From positions 1 to 10,155 of the forward strand of contig JAGLBQ010000015.1 in assembly GCA_023146675.1 (NCBI GenBank): DNA of 10,155 nucleotides. The letters run 5' to 3'. Positions within the stretch are counted from its first letter, which is position 1. The number at the start of each line of letters is the position of its first letter. The translations under genes and the position numbers were made by a program. Source of the DNA: Cocleimonas sp. GTDB taxonomy: Bacteria; Pseudomonadota; Gammaproteobacteria; Thiotrichales; Thiotrichaceae. Below, piece after piece: positions 6,213 to 10,155 of this stretch. The notes beneath the pieces are model-generated. The model was not told the origin of the DNA. It worked only from the letters and a program-made list of their open reading frames with translations, and made no database searches.

Positions 6213-7778
6213 ATGTTATTAAAAAAATCAATAGCAATTGCTTTATTTGCCACTACTTCGCTCGTTAGTATCTCCACCGTAAATGCAAATACTACGAATG
6301 ATAGCCTGCTTAGTATTGCAAACAAACTTCTGGATCTTGATGAAAAGAAAGGAAGTAAGTCTACTAGCGATACTGTTGATGTGATTATTAGAGAGATGAA
6401 TCGTAAAATAGAACATCCTAACGCAAAGGCTAGCAGAACCAGTAAAGCAGATGCAGAGCTAGATTCAGCCGCTATTTTATTAGGCATAGCCTCACCACTA
6501 CGGCGACAACACCGCCCACGCCCAGTACAAGTTTCTCAGCGCAGACCCCAGTATAATCAATCTCAAGTCGCTAAAGCTTACCAGCAAAGACATCTCAATA
6601 AACGTAAACGTGAAAATCTGCAAAGACAGCGTAATAAAAATCGACGTTTGAATCGACAAAAACAACTATCACGTTTGGCAAAAACAAAAAATCAAGCATA
6701 TCGGAAAGTAAATACTACGTCTAATCTTCCTAGCAATAGTGTATGGCATCGGGTAAAAAATGGTTTTCGTTTTCGTAACGATCAATATCGTCCAATCGTT
6801 CAGCGAGCTATTCAGCGTATGAGAAGCAATCGCGGCGGTGTCATGAGAACATTGAATCGCTCAACCGATTATTTACATTTAGTGGCGACTGAATTACAAC
6901 GCCGTGGAATGCCAACTGATTTAGTTTTATTGCCCATGGTTGAAAGTGCCTATGTTACCAAGGCAAGATCTCATGCAGGTGCGGCGGGTATGTGGCAGTT
7001 TATTCGTGGTACAGGTAAACGATATGGCTTAAAACAGACGCGTGGTTATGATGGTCGTTTAGATGTTCTGGAATCCACTCGCGCAGCAATGGATTATTTG
7101 CAAAAATTACATCGTCAATTTCATGGTGATTGGTTTCTTGCTTTAGCCGCTTATAATTGTGGTGAAAACCGAGTAGAGCGAGAGGTAGCAAAGAATAGAG
7201 CAAGAGGTTTGCCGACAGATTATTGGAACCTATCATTGCCTCGTGAAACTAGGAACTATGTACCAAAATTGTTGGCTTATAGAGAGGTTATTCGTTCTCC
7301 CAGATCATTTGGTGTGCGTTTGCCACATACTGTTAATGCTCCTAAGTTAACTCAGGTTTATTTTAATAAAGCAGTTGATCTGAAAAAAGTAGCGTATCAA
7401 GCAGGTGTACAGCCATCTATTGTACGGCGTTTGAACCCTGGGTTTAGATATGGTGTTACCATGCCATCAATGACCAGAAAAATTCTAGTTCCTCGTCAAC
7501 ATGCTGGCAATATACAACGAGCAATTCAGCGTGCGCCGACTATTAGTCCTGTGCAAATAGCTAGATATTCACGTGTAACCCGCTCCCATCGTCGTTATAA
7601 GAGAAGGGGAAATAGAGTTCATCGTGTTCGCCGTGGTGAGAGTTTATCAAGAATTGCAACACGTTATGGTACAACTGTAAGAAAGTTAAAACGCTTGAAT
7701 AGAATACGTGGTTCACGAATTAAAGCAGGTAGACGCCTGAGGATTGCTGCTAAATCAAGGCGTTCAAAACGCGGTTAA
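6213..7778 (+). CDS. mltD: MltD-like membrane-bound/secreted lytic murein transglycosylase with LysM
   Basis: This 521-residue exported enzyme cleaves peptidoglycan between MurNAc and GlcNAc, forming 1,6-anhydroMurNAc. A signal peptide (about 1-25: KK, hydrophobic stretch, VNA before the cut) is followed by a long Arg/Lys/Gln-rich region (about 97-190). The SLT domain (about 215-345) has catalytic Glu244 in LLPMVESAY, then AGAAGMWQFI, GYDGRLDVLEST and LAAYNCGENRV, all typical of MltD. A degenerate LysM-like segment (about 379-427) and a clear C-terminal LysM (about 469-512, HRVRRGESLSRIATRYGTT) should bind glycan. E. coli MltD is about 450 residues and a lipoprotein; this one has no lipobox and is longer because of the basic insert. 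AAGGA at 6201-6205 supports the start. It is preceded by an AT-rich 152-base gap and followed by a terminator, so it is probably monocistronic. Confidence 0.87.
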   Translation: MLLKKSIAIALFATTSLVSISTVNANTTNDSLLSIANKLLDLDEKKGSKSTSDTVDVIIREMNRKIEHPNAKASRTSKADAELDSAAILLGIASPLRRQHRPRPVQVSQRRPQYNQSQVAKAYQQRHLNKRKRENLQRQRNKNRRLNRQKQLSRLAKTKNQAYRKVNTTSNLPSNSVWHRVKNGFRFRNDQYRPIVQRAIQRMRSNRGGVMRTLNRSTDYLHLVATELQRRGMPTDLVLLPMVESAYVTKARSHAGAAGMWQFIRGTGKRYGLKQTRGYDGRLDVLESTRAAMDYLQKLHRQFHGDWFLALAAYNCGENRVEREVAKNRARGLPTDYWNLSLPRETRNYVPKLLAYREVIRSPRSFGVRLPHTVNAPKLTQVYFNKAVDLKKVAYQAGVQPSIVRRLNPGFRYGVTMPSMTRKILVPRQHAGNIQRAIQRAPTISPVQIARYSRVTRSHRRYKRRGNRVHRVRRGESLSRIATRYGTTVRKLKRLNRIRGSRIKAGRRLRIAAKSRRSKRG

Positions 7779-7833
7779 AATGACGTTAATATTGTGTAGA
7801 TGTGTTTGTAACCTATAAAAGCATCAATATATT

Positions 7834-7870
7834 AAAGGCTTGCTCTGTATTGAAAGAGTAAGCCTTTTTT
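7834..7870 (+). terminator. Rho-independent terminator after the mltD-like gene
   Basis: A 13-base stem (AAAGGCTTGCTCT at 7834-7846 with AGAGTAAGCCTTT at 7855-7867, one G-U pair) closes an eight-base loop and runs into a T tract ending at 7870. On the minus strand the G-U becomes a C-A mismatch and the tail is only TTT, so the signal favours the plus strand and the gene at 6213-7778. Confidence 0.88.
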
Positions 7871-7885
7871 GTTTAGTCTGTATTT

Positions 7886-8488
7886 CTAAAGTGCAAAGTG
7901 TAAGGTGCAAATATTACAGGCATAAGATGATTTTTTGCTGAAAATTTTAGTAATCAGTGACTGTGCTCTCATTTGTAAGTTTTTTCTACCGCAGCGAGGA
8001 CAGGCTAGTGCATGTAAAGCGGAGGGACAGGAAGAGTATTGTTCGGACGGATTGTGACCATAATAAGCATATAAGTTTATTTTTGAGCGATCTAATCCCA
8101 GAACATCAACACACTCACTGAGAAAGGGATAGAGTAAGTTCATCTCTTGTAAACATTGCTTTAATCTCTCTATTTCAGATTGTTTTGGAATACCATTTTC
8201 CATTCCAGGTATTAAAAAAAGAAACAGACTGTAGTGCTCATCTAAGTGTTCTTGAAGTTGTTCAGTATTGATCTGTAGTAACTCCTGAAGAACGAGGAGC
8301 TTCATCATCAAAATAGGATTAAGGAATGGCTTGCCAATACTCTTAGATGAGCCATGTAGCAAACTTTTTAGTTTCTTCCAAGGTGCTGTTAAGGCTAGTT
8401 TTTCTAGTTTAGAATGATTGCTTTTTGACAGTAATATATGTGGTTGATATGAGGGTTTTAAAATCGTGGTGCTGGCTGACATATTCAT
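7886..8488 (-). CDS. IS5-type transposase N-terminal domain fused to a zinc ribbon, no DDE domain
   Basis: This 200-residue protein has, at about 25-120, the helical N-terminal domain of IS5/IS1182-type transposases (DUF772-like): GKPFLNPILMMKLLVLQELL (52-71), then LQEHLDEHYSLFLFL and IPKQSEIERLK. This is the same layout as the G-R/K-P, L-L-x-Q, L-x-x-x-L and H-S-T-x-x-R/K landmarks of that family. After about residue 130, where the RNase H-like DDE domain should begin, there is instead a short linker and a four-cysteine zinc ribbon (Cys163-Cys166 and Cys191-Cys194, CPRC ... CNIC) ending at the stop. It may be a truncated transposase remnant or a domesticated DNA-binding protein. I found no terminal inverted repeats. 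The start at 8488 has no good Shine-Dalgarno; Met3 (8482) is an alternative. It converges on the gene at 6213-7778. Confidence 0.6.
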   Translation of the reverse strand: MNMSASTTILKPSYQPHILLSKSNHSKLEKLALTAPWKKLKSLLHGSSKSIGKPFLNPILMMKLLVLQELLQINTEQLQEHLDEHYSLFLFLIPGMENGIPKQSEIERLKQCLQEMNLLYPFLSECVDVLGLDRSKINLYAYYGHNPSEQYSSCPSALHALACPRCGRKNLQMRAQSLITKIFSKKSSYACNICTLHFAL

Positions 8489-8572
8489 AATAGAGGTCTT
8501 TATAAGTAGTTACTATATTTCCAATCCTTGTGATTAAAATATCCTTATAGACTAATAATTTTTTTAATTGTG

Positions 8573-8601
8573 TGTAAAACAATAGCACCTCGGGCGCTAT
8601 T
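8573..8601 (-). terminator. Rho-independent terminator for hemF
   Basis: Read on the minus strand, AATAGCGCC-CGA-GGTGCTATT (complement of 8581-8601) forms a nine-base-pair stem with one G-U pair and a three-base loop, followed by GTTTTACA. It lies about 75 bases after the hemF stop. On the plus strand the G-U becomes an A-C mismatch and no T run follows, so the structure is oriented for hemF. The remainder of the 8489-8675 gap is AT-rich, with nothing else recognised. Confidence 0.65.
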
Positions 8602-8675
8602 ATTCTACATCTTAAGTTAAAACATTATATTTTTATTGTAAGTTATTGATTGAGTCTAAGCTTTCTACAAAGGTA

Positions 8676-9605
8676 TTACATGTGAGCCCAATCTCTAGCC
8701 CGTAAATAATCATTATAGAGTTTAGCTTCCTCAGAACCTTCCTCTGGTTGCCAGTCATAGCGCCATTTAACTAGTGGTGGCATTGACATTAAGATAGATT
8801 CGGTGCGCCCACCTGACTGCAAACCAAATAAAGTGCCACGATCATAAACAAGATTAAATTCTACATAGCGTCCACGACGATAAAGCTGAAAATCTCTCTG
8901 GCGTTCACCATATTCAGACGCTTTACGTTTCGCAATAATAGGTCGGTAGGCTTCAATATAACTATCCCCCACACTTTGCAAATAAGCAAAAGATTGCTCA
9001 AATCCCTCTTTATTAAGGTCATCAAAAAACAAACCACCCACACCGCGTGGCTCATCACGATGCTTTAAATAAAAATAATCATCACACCATTTTTTATGCT
9101 CTGTATAGCGCGTCTCCCCAAATGGCTCACAAGCTTTCTGCGCTGTTTTATGCCAATGAATACAGTCCTCATCATTGCCATAATAAGGGGTTAAGTCATA
9201 TCCACCACCAAACCACCATACAGGATCAGCCCCTTCTTTTTCAGCAATAAAGAAGCGTACATTGGCATGGGAAGTCGGTATATAAGGATTATGAGGATGA
9301 ATAACCAATGAAACCCCCATTGCCTGAAAGCTACGTCCTGCCAGCTCAGGGCGATGTGCAGTCGCAGATGCTGGCATATTATCGCCAAAGACATGTGAGA
9401 AATTAACTCCACCTTGCTCGATGACAGCGCCATCGGTTAGTAGGCGTGTGCGTCCACTCCCTTTCATGCCTTTGCCACCCTCTGGACGTTGCCATTCATC
9501 AATTATGAAATCAGCTTTGCCATCCTCATCTGCAAGTTGAGAGCAGATAGAGTCTTGTAGGGAAAGAAGGTATTTTTTTACGGCATTAATATCAGGAGTG
9601 GGCAT
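8676..9605 (-). CDS. hemF: Oxygen-dependent coproporphyrinogen III oxidase HemF
   Basis: This 309-residue cytoplasmic enzyme decarboxylates coproporphyrinogen III to protoporphyrinogen IX with O2, a late step of haem synthesis. It matches E. coli HemF (299 residues) along its whole length: GVNFSHVFGDNMPASATAHRP, AGRSFQAMGVSLVIHPHNPY, PTSHANVRFF, DPVWWFGGGYDLTPYYG, KKWCDDYFYLKHR, GVGGLFFDDLN, GRYVEFNLVYDRGTLFGLQ and GRTESILMSMPP are all present. The conserved histidines and the Asp/Arg residues of the active site appear intact. The start at 9605 (MPTPDINAVKKYL) aligns with the E. coli start. An in-frame ATG at 9722 would add 39 unlike residues and run through the promoter region. The upstream Shine-Dalgarno is weak. 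Aerobic haem synthesis implies an organism that meets oxygen. Confidence 0.96.
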   Translation of the reverse strand: MPTPDINAVKKYLLSLQDSICSQLADEDGKADFIIDEWQRPEGGKGMKGSGRTRLLTDGAVIEQGGVNFSHVFGDNMPASATAHRPELAGRSFQAMGVSLVIHPHNPYIPTSHANVRFFIAEKEGADPVWWFGGGYDLTPYYGNDEDCIHWHKTAQKACEPFGETRYTEHKKWCDDYFYLKHRDEPRGVGGLFFDDLNKEGFEQSFAYLQSVGDSYIEAYRPIIAKRKASEYGERQRDFQLYRRGRYVEFNLVYDRGTLFGLQSGGRTESILMSMPPLVKWRYDWQPEEGSEEAKLYNDYLRARDWAHM

Positions 9606-9635
9606 TATTTGAGACCATTTTATTAGCGGGGAATG

Positions 9636-9664
9636 ATTATAATTATAACTGAATAGAGAGTGAA
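9636..9664 (-). promoter_or_regulatory. Candidate sigma70 promoter for hemF
   Basis: On the minus strand TTCACT (complement of 9659-9664) is followed after 17 bases by a perfect TATAAT (complement of 9636-9641); a second TATAAT abuts it (9642-9647). It lies about 30 bases before the hemF ATG. It also argues for the start at 9605 rather than 9722, since translation from 9722 would cross the promoter. Confidence 0.55.
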
Positions 9665-9673
9665 TATGTGAAA

Positions 9674-9701
9674 TTCTAAATTCTATAAAGTATGCTATTA
9701 T
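9674..9701 (+). promoter_or_regulatory. Possible promoter for the small lipoprotein gene
   Basis: TATTAT at 9696-9701 is a fair -10 box about 38 bases before the ATG at 9739. The -35 candidate TTCTAA (9674-9679, 16-base spacing) is poor. It is divergent from the hemF promoter. The surrounding bases are AT-rich, so chance matches are likely. Confidence 0.28.
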
Positions 9702-9738
9702 TTTGTGGCTTTTTAATTTCACTTACCAAGGGAAGACT

Positions 9739-10080
9739 ATGAAAATTCGTAATTTATTGTTAGTCGCTATGGCCGCAAGCTTATCCGTTGCTTGCACACA
9801 GGAAACACAAAACAAATTTGGACGTGCGATGAATAACTGGACGGGAACGGATGGCGTATTAGAAATATATGCGGGCAATAAGTTGGTGAAACGCTTTATG
9901 AAAATAGATAAATTATCAACCGCCGTTGGGACGAATAGTAAGCAAGACCGCCCCTATCGTTATGGATATGGAATTTTAGACGCCAATCTCAACGGTAAAG
10001 TAGATAACGGTGAAAAGAAGGTTTATTTTGAATTGAGTGATTACTCTACGCCCTATATCTTTTTTGAAAATCCAGAGTAA
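9739..10080 (+). CDS. Small putative lipoprotein with an EF-hand-like loop, function unknown
   Basis: This is a 113-residue exported protein of unknown function. The N-terminus (MKIRNLLLVAMAASLSVAC) is a signal peptide, probably lipoprotein type, with Cys19 as lipidation site. The lipobox (S-V-A-C) is imperfect, so plain secretion is possible. The mature part is compact, with FGRAMNNWTGTDGVLEIYAG, RPYRYGYG and a C-terminal KVYFELSDYSTPYIFFENPE. Residues 81-92 (DANLNGKVDNGE) fit the EF-hand calcium loop: D/N/N at positions 1, 3 and 5, Gly at 6, Val at 8, Asp at 9 and Glu at 12. The start at 9739 is chosen over an ATG at 9703 because AAGGGAAG (9728-9735) precedes it and the signal peptide begins there. 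It is transcribed divergently from hemF. No terminator was recognised behind it. Confidence 0.75.
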   Translation: MKIRNLLLVAMAASLSVACTQETQNKFGRAMNNWTGTDGVLEIYAGNKLVKRFMKIDKLSTAVGTNSKQDRPYRYGYGILDANLNGKVDNGEKKVYFELSDYSTPYIFFENPE

Positions 10081-10089
10081 TTTTCATGC

Positions 10090-10155
10090 CTAAATAATTT
10101 TAGAGCTCTGGAATAGTTCCACCAACAAACCTTGAAGTGCGGCAAAAATATAGAG
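10090..10155 (-). CDS. Possible 3' end of a minus-strand gene (partial)
   Basis: On the minus strand a frame open from the right edge reads 21 residues (LYIFAALQGLLVELFQSSKII) before a TAG at 10090-10092. The helical, amphipathic look resembles the last helix of many small regulators, for example TetR types, but 21 residues do not identify a family. It would end ten bases from the lipoprotein stop, convergent with it. Chance open frame is a real alternative. Confidence 0.3.
   Translation of the reverse strand, partial: LYIFAALQGLLVELFQSSKII

Noticed and set aside
180..8594. Shared 9-mer CACCTCGGG at about 180-188 and 8586-8594
   Set aside because: Many such 9-base matches are expected by chance in 10 kb, and the two contexts (leader and terminator stem) have nothing in common.
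7779..8675. A complete insertion sequence around the IS5-like gene
   Set aside because: No terminal inverted repeats or target duplications were found by eye, and no DDE catalytic domain is present in any frame.
9047..9433. Open frames on both strands inside hemF and other long genes
   Set aside because: They lie wholly within strongly conserved genes in other frames and their products resemble no family, so they are shadow frames.
9606..9722. Longer hemF start at 9722 giving 39 extra N-terminal residues
   Set aside because: The extra residues do not resemble HemF, the ORF would run through the best promoter and overlap the lipoprotein leader, and the E. coli protein begins at the position equivalent to 9605.
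1..10155. CRISPR array, tRNA, rRNA or attachment site
   Set aside because: No regularly spaced repeats, cloverleaf sequences or rRNA segments were recognised on either strand.

Overview
The window is AT-rich chromosomal DNA (roughly 40% GC by eye) from a gammaproteobacterium. The HemF, MltD and NarXL-type proteins all look gammaproteobacterial. The key clue is at the left: a cobyrinate-synthase-like amidotransferase followed by a cysteine-free IscA-like protein. This pair matches DsrN and DsrR, the 3' end of the reverse dissimilatory sulfite reductase (rDsr) cluster of sulfur oxidisers such as Allochromatium vinosum. I therefore infer a sulfur-oxidising gammaproteobacterium, but cannot name the genus from this window.

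Layout, left to right. Positions 1-127 hold the 3' end of a helical, TPR-like protein. A 205-base gap with a candidate sigma70 promoter leads to dsrN (333-1730), dsrR (1803-2114), a NarX/NarQ-type histidine kinase (2131-3876) and a NarL-type response regulator (3873-4550). These four are co-oriented; the kinase starts 16 bases after dsrR and overlaps the regulator by 4 bases. A single-domain rhodanese (4648-5121) and an RlmI/RlmK-like methyltransferase (5149-6060) follow on the same strand. Next is an MltD-like lytic transglycosylase (6213-7778), closed by a clear intrinsic terminator. On the minus strand are a 200-residue protein with an IS5-type transposase N-terminal domain, a zinc ribbon and no visible DDE domain (7886-8488), and hemF (8676-9605). 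A small secreted, probably lipidated protein with an EF-hand-like loop (9739-10080, plus strand) diverges from hemF. The last bases may carry the 3' end of another minus-strand gene.

How they fit together: DsrN is thought to amidate siroheme for DsrAB. DsrR is an A-type-carrier relative known from rDsr clusters. Rhodaneses move sulfane sulfur, a chemistry that feeds the rDsr pathway. The adjacent two-component pair could link this metabolism to a cytoplasmic signal, because its kinase has almost no periplasmic region. That regulatory link is an inference from gene order only. The right-hand half is housekeeping (cell wall and haem synthesis) with one transposase-derived oddity.
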